A stretch of DNA of 64,000 nucleotides from Rubripirellula reticaptiva (lineage in GTDB: Bacteria > Planctomycetota > Planctomycetia > Pirellulales > Pirellulaceae): contig NZ_SJPX01000001.1 of NCBI RefSeq assembly GCF_007860175.1, positions 186,001 through 250,000 on the forward strand, in the 5' to 3' direction. The position numbers and the translations under genes were made by a program. The notes beneath the pieces were generated by a model that was not told the origin of the DNA, made no database searches, and saw only the letters and a list, made by a program, of their open reading frames with translations. Positions within the stretch are counted from its first letter, which is position 1; each line of letters opens with the position of its first letter. Shown one piece after another: positions 57,149-64,000 of the stretch.

Positions 57149-57191
57149 TCGCCCCTCCTAACTTCGCCTACGGCAAAGTCAGGAGGGGCGA
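57149..57191. other. Long inverted repeat near the 5' end of the decayed gene
   Basis: TCGCCCCTCCTAACTT (57149-57164) pairs with AAGTCAGGAGGGGCGA (57176-57191) at 15 of 16 positions around an 11-base centre. It looks like a small palindromic element. Confidence 0.5.
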
Positions 57192-57514
57192 GCTTGCTGC
57201 AAATCCAACTTCACTCACCAACGTTTTCACCGGAGAGACCACCAACAGTTTCAACAACGAATCGGACATCCCCGCGCAATTTGCTGGGAGCCGATCGCTA
57301 CTATGAGGAACAAATGGCGCTGGCGATTGCGGTGATCAAGACGGCGTTCCCTACGTGATCGACAATCATCGCATCGACATGAGCTTCTTTCACTACTACT
57401 CGATCGACCGCTTGACATCGTTTGCCAAACACCGTCAACGTGTCATCTCGATCGTTCGAAACTATCCCGAATTGCACGCACTTCTATGTGAAAGCGCAGA
57501 TTGGAAACGGTTGC
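57192..57514 (+). other. Coding-like fragments in disagreeing frames
   Basis: About 320 bases between the inverted repeat and repeat copy 3. One + frame reads YYEEQMALAIAVIKTAFP and stops at 57356; another reads IDNHRIDMSFFHYYSIDRLT then VISIVRNYPELHALLCES and runs into repeat copy 3. They may be pieces of a lost gene. No family recognised. Confidence 0.35.
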
Positions 57515-57580
57515 CTCGCGGGACACGGACTGCAAAGCAGTTCGTGGGAAAAACAAAACATCCCGCAAACGGAATCGTGG
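57515..57580 (+). repeat. Dispersed repeat, copy 3
   Basis: Begins CTCGCGGGACACGGACTGCA, contains ACTGC-AAA-GCAGT, then GTTCGTGGGAAAAACAAAAC and CATCCCGCAAACGGA. It lies just beyond the dapB stop, so copies flank the decayed locus on both sides. Confidence 0.6.
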
Positions 57581-57598
57581 GGCCACTTGCACTTGCGT

Positions 57599-58405
57599 TT
57601 ACGACAAGCCAAGCACGTCGAACATGCTGTACAGGCCGGCCGGTTTACCTTGCAGGAACTTGGCTGCGGCGATCGCGCCGGATGCGTAGCAGTCGCGATT
57701 GCTGGCTGCGACGTTGATCTCGATTCGCTCGCCCAGCATGCCGAAGACGATGGTGTGCTCACCGGGATTGTCGCCGACTCGCACCGCGTGATAGCCGATT
57801 TCGTTTCGTGTCCGTTGCCCGGTTTCGCCTTCGCGTCCGTGAACGTGCTTGACGTCGCCGTCCATCTTTTCGGCGATCAGTTCACCGAATCGCAGCGCCG
57901 TTCCGCTTGGTGCATCGGCTTTGAAACGATGGTGCCGTTCGATGATTTCGATGTCGACTCCGCCCGCCACGTTCTTCAACGTTTCGGTGATTTGCTGGGT
58001 CACCTTCATCGTCAAGTTGACCGCCGTCGACATGCTGGGTGCCCAGACGATCGGGATCAGTTTTGCGGCGGCGGCGATCGCCTCTTTTTGCGAATCATGC
58101 AGCCCCGTCGTTGCGATCACAAGCGGCATCTTGGCCGTGACGCATTTAGCGACACAGGCATCGACGGCAATGGGCAACGAGAAATCGATCATCACGCTGG
58201 CGTAATTCGGCCATTCGGGCGTCAGCAAGACGTTCAGCGCAGCGATACCCGCGACGAGCCCTGCGTCTTGCCCGATCAAGCCGTTATCGGCGTGATCGAT
58301 CGCGGCAGTGACTTGGATGTCTTTATCTTCGGCGGCAAGCGCCACCACGCGGCGTCCCATTCGACCAGCGGCGCCGTGAACGGCGAGTTGAATTTGTTTG
58401 CTCAT
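57599..58405 (-). CDS. dapB: 4-hydroxy-tetrahydrodipicolinate reductase
   Basis: 268 residues. Lysine/diaminopimelate pathway. NAD(P)-binding VHGAAGRMGRRVV at the N-terminus, VMIDFSLP in the middle, and the catalytic/substrate motif EIIERHHRFKADAPSGTAL. IEINVAASNRDCYASGAIAA closes the fold. Presence implies diaminopimelate synthesis, relevant to peptidoglycan in planctomycetes. Confidence 0.95.
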   Translation of the reverse strand: MSKQIQLAVHGAAGRMGRRVVALAAEDKDIQVTAAIDHADNGLIGQDAGLVAGIAALNVLLTPEWPNYASVMIDFSLPIAVDACVAKCVTAKMPLVIATTGLHDSQKEAIAAAAKLIPIVWAPSMSTAVNLTMKVTQQITETLKNVAGGVDIEIIERHHRFKADAPSGTALRFGELIAEKMDGDVKHVHGREGETGQRTRNEIGYHAVRVGDNPGEHTIVFGMLGERIEINVAASNRDCYASGAIAAAKFLQGKPAGLYSMFDVLGLS

Positions 58406-58441
58406 ACCGACAAATTTACAACGGTTTCGCCGGCTTGAGCA

Positions 58442-58449
58442 GGGCAGGG
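58442..58449 (+). promoter_or_regulatory. GGGCAGGG octamer (KOPS-like)
   Basis: Intergenic, between the dapB start and the helicase stop. Confidence 0.4.
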
Positions 58450-58482
58450 CGGTGGGCCGTTCCGAAGGGCTATTGCCAGTAC

Positions 58483-61400
58483 CTATTGCCGCAACATTCG
58501 GATCAAGTCGTCATTGGACAATTTCGCCGCTGATTCAGTCCCTTCCATCACACCAGCAACGAGATCTCGCTTGGTTTCATGCAGTGCCAAAATCTCCTCT
58601 TCAATCGTCCCTCGCGCGACAATCCGGTAAACCATCACTGGCTTGTCTTGTCCCATCCGGTGAGCGCGGTCGGTCGCTTGGTCTTCGACGGCGGGGTTCC
58701 ACCACGGATCCATGTGGATGACGTAGTCAGCAGCGGTCAGATTTAGACCGGTGCCGCCCGCCTTTAGCGAAATCAGAAACGCGTCCGCGGTTCCGTTTTG
58801 AAATCGGTCAACTGCTTCTTGACGCAACTTCGCGGGCGTCGATCCGTCCAGGTACTCGTAGCTGAATTCTTTCGCGTCCAGTGCCGCACGGATCAACGCC
58901 AAGTGCTGGGTGAACTGGCTAAAGATCAGTGCGCGGTGACCTTCTTCTTTTAGGCTTACAAGCGTCTCGCAAAGCTGATCCAATTTTGCTGACGAATCGG
59001 TCCAGTCTTTGTTGACCAGTCCAACGTGACAAGAAATTTGTCGCAAACGGGTCAGCATCGCCAAAATCTTGAAGCGTTGATCTTTGATGTCCGGCAACGA
59101 TTCAAGCTGTTCAATTTCGCCAAGCGCCGCCAACCGTACGTTCTCGTACTCGGCCCGTTCGGCGGGGCTTAGCTCGACGTACAGGTTCATTTCCGTGCGA
59201 GGCGGTAATTCCGTCAACACTTCTTTCTTGGTCCGACGCAGCACGAATGGCTTCAAGCGGTTGGCGAGTGACAATCGAGCGTCTTCGTTGTTTTGCTTTT
59301 CGATCGGCGCGGCAAAGCGTTTTCGAAACTGTTCCCAACCGCCAAAGACGCCGGGCGATACCACATGAAACAGACTCCACAATTCGCCCAAGTGGTTTTC
59401 AACCGGCGTACCGGTCAGTGCCACGAACCAGTCTGCATTCAGGGTCGCGATTGCTTTCGACGTCTTGCTGTTGCTGTTCTTGATCGCCTGCGCTTCATCC
59501 AGCACGACGGTGCTCCATTTCACATCGGCAAGCGCCTTCTGGTCTCGCAGCGCCAATCCGTAACTACAGATGACCAAGTCGCCGGGTCCGACCGACGGCA
59601 GAAACTCGCCACGTTCGGTTTCGCGGTACAGGTGCACATTCAAACTTGGCGTGAACCGCTCGGCTTCACGAACCCAGTTGAACCCGACCGATGTTGGCGC
59701 GATGACCAGCGATGGCCCATCGGCAGATCGATCCAACAACACCGCCAATGTTTGCAGCGTTTTCCCCAGCCCCATGTCGTCGGCCAGGATTCCACCAACA
59801 CCCCACTCAGCCAAACGACGCAGCCAGTTGTAACCCTCGATTTGGTAGTCGCGCAGAGTCGCATCCAGGCTCGCCGGCAACTCGGGCTGCAGCTTTTCGG
59901 CTCGGCTAAGTCGGTCCAGGCATTTCTGCCAAGCCTTGGCCGCGTTGACTTCGAAATCACCGTCCATCAAATCGCGAATGGCCGGCGCCGCGGTCGCGTC
60001 GAGCCGCAGGGACGACCGATCCGAGTTCGTTGCATCGCGAAGCTTTTTCAATCGCTCACGAAGTTGCTGCGAAACGCGTGCCCACTGGCTCTCGCCGACC
60101 TTCAAGTAGTCACCCGACACTTCGTCGTTGTCACTGGTCGCCAGCCCATCGAGCAACGCTTTCAGCGGCATCGTTTTGCCGCCGAAATTGCACTCGCCGG
60201 TGACGCCGAACCAATTCCGTTTGCTGCTGATGTCGACGCGAACATTCTTGCTGGTCAAATTGCCCAGCACTGAGATCGGCTGGGCGCTGGATTGATCCCA
60301 CAGCACTTCGATCTCGTTATCGCCTGACTGCAACTTTTCAAGCAACGACAACCCGGCGCGAAAATCAGCGATGCTGCCAAACCAATTTTCGCGATCGACG
60401 GAAACGCCGAGTGAGCGAACGGCTGCGTGGCCGCGGCGCAATTCATCATCGAGCAACCGCTGGATTTGAATGGGCTTGCCATCGCGAGTCGCTGAACGAA
60501 TCGTCGGCTCAATGCCGGGCCGGCGCAGTGTGCCGCCCGCATCGCGAATTCGAATCGCCAAATCAAGCGCACCGTCGGTGCGACTGCGCAGCAAAACGGC
60601 AAGTGGCGCTGACTCGGCGACAACTGGCCCACCGTCGGCTTCGTCTAAACGAATCGTCACCACTTTCTGCAACTCGCGTGCTTTGGCAATCAATCCGGCT
60701 CGATGTTCAACCGAAATCGGGGGCATACTGACCAGTCGCTTCACAATACCAATCACTTGTTCGCCGGACTGAGAGATGTAGACGATCTGGTTGGGCAGAT
60801 CCAACGCCGCCAGCGATTCTTGATTGACCACCATTGGCAACTCTTCCTTGCAGTTGCCCTGTTCGTCGGCGATCCGAAAATCACAGAAAGCGTCTCTCTG
60901 GATGATCGCCAGCACTAACGGTCGCCGCTTCACTTCGATCGAAACGCCATCCGCCACAACATTGTCAGCGCCAACCAATTCGACCAGCGCCGCGAACTCG
61001 TCAATCGTGTATTCGGACCGCGAGTAATAGTATCGATCGGAATCCAATTCAATATGCTGAACGACTCTTTGATCGATCGGCGAAAGCGGCAACGACGAGT
61101 TATTTCGCAGCTTTTCCAGCGAAATCGCGCGGCCTTTGGTAAAACCGCCGCCACGTTTCTTTCGCTGCTGCAAGACGGGCCGCAAATGGATGTAGTCGTC
61201 ATGGAAAATAACGTCCCAACAGATCCGTTGCTCTTTGATCTGGGACAGTTCAGGCAAACCGGCATCAACTTCGTCCGTGACCACCAAATTACTGGCCAAC
61301 ATTCTGTCGATTTCCCGCAGCGCAAGCTTTGATCGGTCCGGCGCAAAGCGTTTTAGGTCCAGCTCTCCTTCGTCGATGTCCTGGTTTTCGATACGCTTGC

Positions 61401-61521
61401 GCAGTTCCGTCCCTTGCTGCTTTAACTGCGTGACCAAGTAAGAAACAAAACCATAGCCATGAACACAGGGCCCCTCGCCCTCGGAATCGCTGCACCAGCA
61501 ACCGGCCGGCGGAGAGCCCAA
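58483..61521 (-). CDS. SNF2-family helicase with N-terminal SWIM-type zinc motif
   Basis: 1012 residues from a TTG at 61521. Near the N-terminus CWCSDSEGEGPCVH fits the SWIM pattern CxC-xn-CxH. The ATPase has motif I DDMGLGKTLQT at about residue 585, motif II VLDEAQAIKN at about 674, motif III ALTGTPVENHLGELW, and C-terminal LKAGGTGLNLTAADYVIHMD and DRAHRMGQDKPVMVYRIV. Family members remodel or translocate on DNA. The TTG start is only 8 codons before the SWIM motif, and the same frame upstream is interrupted by TAA and TAG, so the natural N-terminus may be lost. Confidence 0.88.
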   Translation of the reverse strand: MGSPPAGCWCSDSEGEGPCVHGYGFVSYLVTQLKQQGTELRKRIENQDIDEGELDLKRFAPDRSKLALREIDRMLASNLVVTDEVDAGLPELSQIKEQRICWDVIFHDDYIHLRPVLQQRKKRGGGFTKGRAISLEKLRNNSSLPLSPIDQRVVQHIELDSDRYYYSRSEYTIDEFAALVELVGADNVVADGVSIEVKRRPLVLAIIQRDAFCDFRIADEQGNCKEELPMVVNQESLAALDLPNQIVYISQSGEQVIGIVKRLVSMPPISVEHRAGLIAKARELQKVVTIRLDEADGGPVVAESAPLAVLLRSRTDGALDLAIRIRDAGGTLRRPGIEPTIRSATRDGKPIQIQRLLDDELRRGHAAVRSLGVSVDRENWFGSIADFRAGLSLLEKLQSGDNEIEVLWDQSSAQPISVLGNLTSKNVRVDISSKRNWFGVTGECNFGGKTMPLKALLDGLATSDNDEVSGDYLKVGESQWARVSQQLRERLKKLRDATNSDRSSLRLDATAAPAIRDLMDGDFEVNAAKAWQKCLDRLSRAEKLQPELPASLDATLRDYQIEGYNWLRRLAEWGVGGILADDMGLGKTLQTLAVLLDRSADGPSLVIAPTSVGFNWVREAERFTPSLNVHLYRETERGEFLPSVGPGDLVICSYGLALRDQKALADVKWSTVVLDEAQAIKNSNSKTSKAIATLNADWFVALTGTPVENHLGELWSLFHVVSPGVFGGWEQFRKRFAAPIEKQNNEDARLSLANRLKPFVLRRTKKEVLTELPPRTEMNLYVELSPAERAEYENVRLAALGEIEQLESLPDIKDQRFKILAMLTRLRQISCHVGLVNKDWTDSSAKLDQLCETLVSLKEEGHRALIFSQFTQHLALIRAALDAKEFSYEYLDGSTPAKLRQEAVDRFQNGTADAFLISLKAGGTGLNLTAADYVIHMDPWWNPAVEDQATDRAHRMGQDKPVMVYRIVARGTIEEEILALHETKRDLVAGVMEGTESAAKLSNDDLIRMLRQ

Positions 61522-61566
61522 CGTCCCGTCAGCGAAAATATCGAATCGCTGCGCCCCGGCCGTCGC

Positions 61567-61848
61567 TTAGCCTTCGATCGAGCCGTCGCGATAGACCTTG
61601 TCGATTCCGAACCGAAGTGCTTTGTTCTTTGCTTGTTTGGCAAGCTACGGAGGGTACATCCGCTGCAGCGTCGAAAAAGCATCAGTCAGCTCGCTGACCC
61701 GAGAACGCTTGCTGACGCCAGGCAGGGCGTCGTCGGAAAGGTCAGCGCCAAGAAGATTAGCTGCACCCGACCGAAGCGGGATCCCAGCCTTCTGCATTTC
61801 CAAAAGAAGCGATTGCAAATCGACGCGAGACGGGCGTCCTTTTCCCAT
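61567..61848 (-). pseudogene. Upstream in-frame coding remnant of the helicase
   Basis: In the helicase frame an ATG at 61846-61848 opens 67 codons (MGKGRPSRVDLQSLLLEMQ, then AGIPLRSGAANLLGADLSDD) to TAG at 61645-61647. Twenty-five more sense codons (AKNKALRFGIDKVYRDGSIE) follow to TAA at 61567-61569, then RFDIFADGTLGSPPAGCWC leads into the helicase. The middle piece resembles what precedes SWIM domains in relatives. Either an N-terminus broken by two nonsense codons or an independent small gene plus leader. Confidence 0.4.
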
Positions 61849-61861
61849 GACCAGTTACTAC

Positions 61862-61900
61862 CTATTCGCTGCGGTGTAAAAGATTTTCAGCAGCGAATAG
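61862..61900. other. 11-bp palindrome between thrC and the helicase locus
   Basis: CTATTCGCTGC (61862-61872) and GCAGCGAATAG (61890-61900) pair perfectly around 17 bases. No T-run on the thrC (-) strand. It could mark the 3' end of thrC mRNA or be a binding site. Confidence 0.45.
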
Positions 61901-61966
61901 TCTAGGACATTGAACCGGATATGCCGAGCAGCATTCGGCTAGCGCAAATCAGCAGAAAACGACCGC

Positions 61967-63328
61967 CTACAGATTCAACCGCTTGGCGATTTCGTCTTTG
62001 ACGGCCGACGCGTCAGCGGGCAGATGAGTCGCCGGATTGGCGAATTCACTGGTCACGCCTTCGAGCGAGGACTCGTGATAGCCGACCTTGAAGTCCGTGA
62101 ACTTCAAACCATGCGCGGTGCTGATCACGACCGTTTTGTCCGACGACTTGATCACGCCGCGTTTGATCAGTTTAGCCAATACCGCCAAAGCAACGCCTGT
62201 GTGCGGGCACGTGAACATACCCGTCAAGTCAGCGTGCGCCGCAGCCGCAGCCAGCTCGTTTTCGCTTGCTTGTTCGACGATCCCATCGGTTTCCTCGACC
62301 GCCTTGACGGCTTTGACATAGCTGATCGGATCACCGATTCGGATCGCGTTGGCCAACGTATCACTGGCTGTCACGCTGACCTTATCTTTGAAACCGTTTT
62401 TGTAGGACTGATAGAATGGGTTGGCGCGTTCGGCTTGCGCGGCAACCAGTCGTGGCATCCGGTTGATCAGCCCCAAGTCCATCATCAACTGAAACCCTTT
62501 GTGCAAGGCGCTGATGTTGCCGAGGTTGCCGACCGGGATCACGATCCAGTCTGGGACTTCCCATTCGAATTGACGAACGATCTCGATTCCCACCGTTTTC
62601 TGCCCTTCGATGCGAAGACTGTTCATCGAGTTGGCGAGGTAAATCGAGTTGTCTTTGGTGACCTCTTGGACGATCTTCATGCAGCCGTCGAAGTCCGTAT
62701 CGAGTGCCAGGACGTGGGCACCGTTGGCGACCGGCTGGATCAACTGGGCGGTGCTAACTTTGCCGGCCGGCAAAAAGATGATTGCCGGAATTCCAGCGTA
62801 CGCAGCATACGCAGACAGCGCTGCGCTAGTGTCACCGGTGCTAGCGCACGCGACCGCTTTGACGCTGCTGCCGCGAGCCATCATTTGCTTGACGACGCTG
62901 ACCAGCACTGTCATACCCAAATCTTTGAAGCTGCCGGTGTGGCTGTTGCCACAAAGCTTGATCCACAAATCGGGCACGCCCAATTGCTTGCCAAGTCGCT
63001 CGGCCCAAAACAGGTTCGTGTTGCCTTCGAACATGCTGACAACGTTCTCGTCGGCCAGCGATGGAATCACCCATTCACGCATTCCCCACACGCCGCTGCC
63101 ATAGGGCCAACTGCTGACACTGGCGCGCGAATCAAAAAGCTGTTGCCACTGATAGGCGTTCTTCTTTTGCAGCGGTTCGCGTTCGTGATGCACTTCCAAC
63201 AAACTGCCACAGGTCGGACAGGTATAAATCACATCGTAAATCGAGAATTTTCCCGTGCAGCCAGAAACACAGCGAAAGTAAACCGTTTGGCTTGCGGTAT
63301 CAGTTTGGGGCTCAGCGACAGACGACAT
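61967..63328 (-). CDS. thrC: Threonine synthase
   Basis: 453 residues. PLP enzyme converting O-phosphohomoserine to threonine. An N-terminal zinc-ribbon-like part ([28 protein letters not shown]) precedes the catalytic fold. The PLP lysine is in [12 protein letters not shown] at about residue 135; [20 protein letters not shown] and [13 protein letters not shown] bind the cofactor phosphate. A 497-residue ORF on the opposite strand is a shadow of this gene. Confidence 0.94.
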   Translation of the reverse strand: MSSVAEPQTDTASQTVYFRCVSGCTGKFSIYDVIYTCPTCGSLLEVHHEREPLQKKNAYQWQQLFDSRASVSSWPYGSGVWGMREWVIPSLADENVVSMFEGNTNLFWAERLGKQLGVPDLWIKLCGNSHTGSFKDLGMTVLVSVVKQMMARGSSVKAVACASTGDTSAALSAYAAYAGIPAIIFLPAGKVSTAQLIQPVANGAHVLALDTDFDGCMKIVQEVTKDNSIYLANSMNSLRIEGQKTVGIEIVRQFEWEVPDWIVIPVGNLGNISALHKGFQLMMDLGLINRMPRLVAAQAERANPFYQSYKNGFKDKVSVTASDTLANAIRIGDPISYVKAVKAVEETDGIVEQASENELAAAAAHADLTGMFTCPHTGVALAVLAKLIKRGVIKSSDKTVVISTAHGLKFTDFKVGYHESSLEGVTSEFANPATHLPADASAVKDEIAKRLNL

Positions 63329-63602
63329 TTGAAAATCCTGGAAATTGACGGAGACTCCCCCATTATGTTCGCCACCGCCGATCAGGCAAAGGGCGATGCG
63401 AAAGAGAAGTGCGGAGTTGGGAGTGGAAGATACGTGCGTTCAAATGCCATGGATGTCGCGACGACCGCGTCAGGGCGAGTATCACTGAAAAAACACCTCG
63501 ACAGGCCAGCCTCCTAAAATCCAAAACAACTCTAGAATCGCCCTGCGAGAAACCTAAATCGGTCTGGGCAATCGAGCGGCGTGTTTCTAACGTGGCACGA
63601 CT
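63329..63602. other. Intergenic region, divergent thrC / lspA
   Basis: 274 bases with the start regions of both genes; no specific element recognised. Confidence 0.3.
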
Positions 63603-64000
63603 ATGAACTCTCTAGCAACAAACTTCGAGCGAGAAACCGCTTTGACTCCCGCTTTTCCCCTATCTCGCGTCGTCCTGTTTCTTTCGCTGGCCCTGCTGGG
63701 TTCAGTGGCTGATTTATGGACGAAATCGGCAATTTTTGCGTGGCGGGGGCTGCCGGGCCAAAGTGATCCGTGGTGGATCATCGATGGTGTGTTAGGAATC
63801 GAGACCGCAGTCAATATCGGCGCCGTATTTGGGCTGGGCGCCGGAAAAGGTTTGTTTTTCGCCGCTTTTTCAATCGTTGCCGGCATCGGGATCTTGATTT
63901 GGCTGTTCTGGTTCCGAGCCGCCCAGTCGATTTGGCTGACCACCGCACTGGGGATGGTCACCGGCGGCATCATTGGCAACCTGTACGATCGGCTGGGGAT
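63603..64000 (+). CDS. lspA: Lipoprotein signal peptidase (3' end outside window)
   Basis: 132 residues from the ATG at 63603, running off the window without a stop. Cleaves lipoprotein signal peptides in the inner membrane. Membrane helices: VVLFLSLALLGSVADLWTKS, then LFFAAFSIVAGIGILIWLFW. The conserved NIGAVFGLG and GGIIGNLYDRLG blocks are visible, the latter with the first catalytic Asp; the second should lie beyond the window. Lipoproteins encoded here at 7679 and 34719 are candidate substrates. Confidence 0.92.
   Translation, partial: MNSLATNFERETALTPAFPLSRVVLFLSLALLGSVADLWTKSAIFAWRGLPGQSDPWWIIDGVLGIETAVNIGAVFGLGAGKGLFFAAFSIVAGIGILIWLFWFRAAQSIWLTTALGMVTGGIIGNLYDRLG

Noticed and set aside
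59293-60273. 326-residue ORF on the + strand
   Set aside because: Shadow of the SNF2 helicase gene on the - strand.
62024-63517. 497-residue ORF on the + strand
   Set aside because: Antisense to thrC, whose motifs and length are complete; the ORF has no recognisable domain and arises from codon bias.

Overview
The window looks like chromosomal DNA of a planctomycete close to Rhodopirellula / Pirellulaceae. The basis is a long ResB–CcsA fusion, a DUF1549/DUF1553 gene next to a Tat-type DUF1501 gene, a MotA/ExbB gene with two ExbD-like partners, many large secreted hypothetical proteins, weak or absent Shine-Dalgarno sites and frequent GTG/TTG starts. No rRNA, tRNA, CRISPR array, prophage or intact insertion sequence was recognised. 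Genes lie on both strands in short operons.

Region 1 (1-14 kb) is mostly housekeeping. It holds the tail of a conserved hypothetical gene, a cold-shock-domain protein, YqgE/AlgH, pdxH, priA, nadD, an FMN reductase, a transglutaminase-like lipoprotein, a Nudix hydrolase, a cobalamin adenosyltransferase, and the PII pair glnB–glnD preceded by a tandem direct repeat.

Region 2 (14-19 kb) is partly decayed. A Cys-rich exported protein with a strong terminator is followed by a diverged copy of the 3' end of a downstream flavoprotein gene, a 3-methyladenine glycosylase, and a broken Ser/Thr kinase locus with frameshift, deletion and nonsense codons.

Region 3 (19-32 kb) holds two modules. The first is a five-gene series: ECF sigma factor, membrane anti-sigma-like protein, exported helical protein, DUF1549/DUF1553, DUF1501. 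The second is a three-gene stator-like operon (MotA/ExbB plus two ExbD-like subunits) joined by ATGA overlaps; a ROK kinase separates the two.

Region 4 (32-54 kb) contains a membrane-anchored acidic HTH protein, a lipoprotein, the 1206-residue cytochrome c assembly protein, a BASS-type transporter, an RlmK-like methyltransferase, rpmE–prfA–prmC, purD, a cupredoxin, a GT39-like membrane protein, a dihaem cytochrome, thiC and an LplT-like MFS transporter.

Region 5 (55-57.6 kb) is degenerate: a sulfotransferase–TPR–OGT gene broken by frameshifts and a deletion, flanked by copies of a dispersed palindrome-containing repeat. Region 6 (57.6-64 kb) has dapB, a SNF2 helicase whose 5' end looks damaged, thrC, and the start of lspA running off the window.

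Across the window the octamer GGGNAGGG, identical to the E. coli KOPS consensus, was found 12 times on the + strand and not at all on the - strand.
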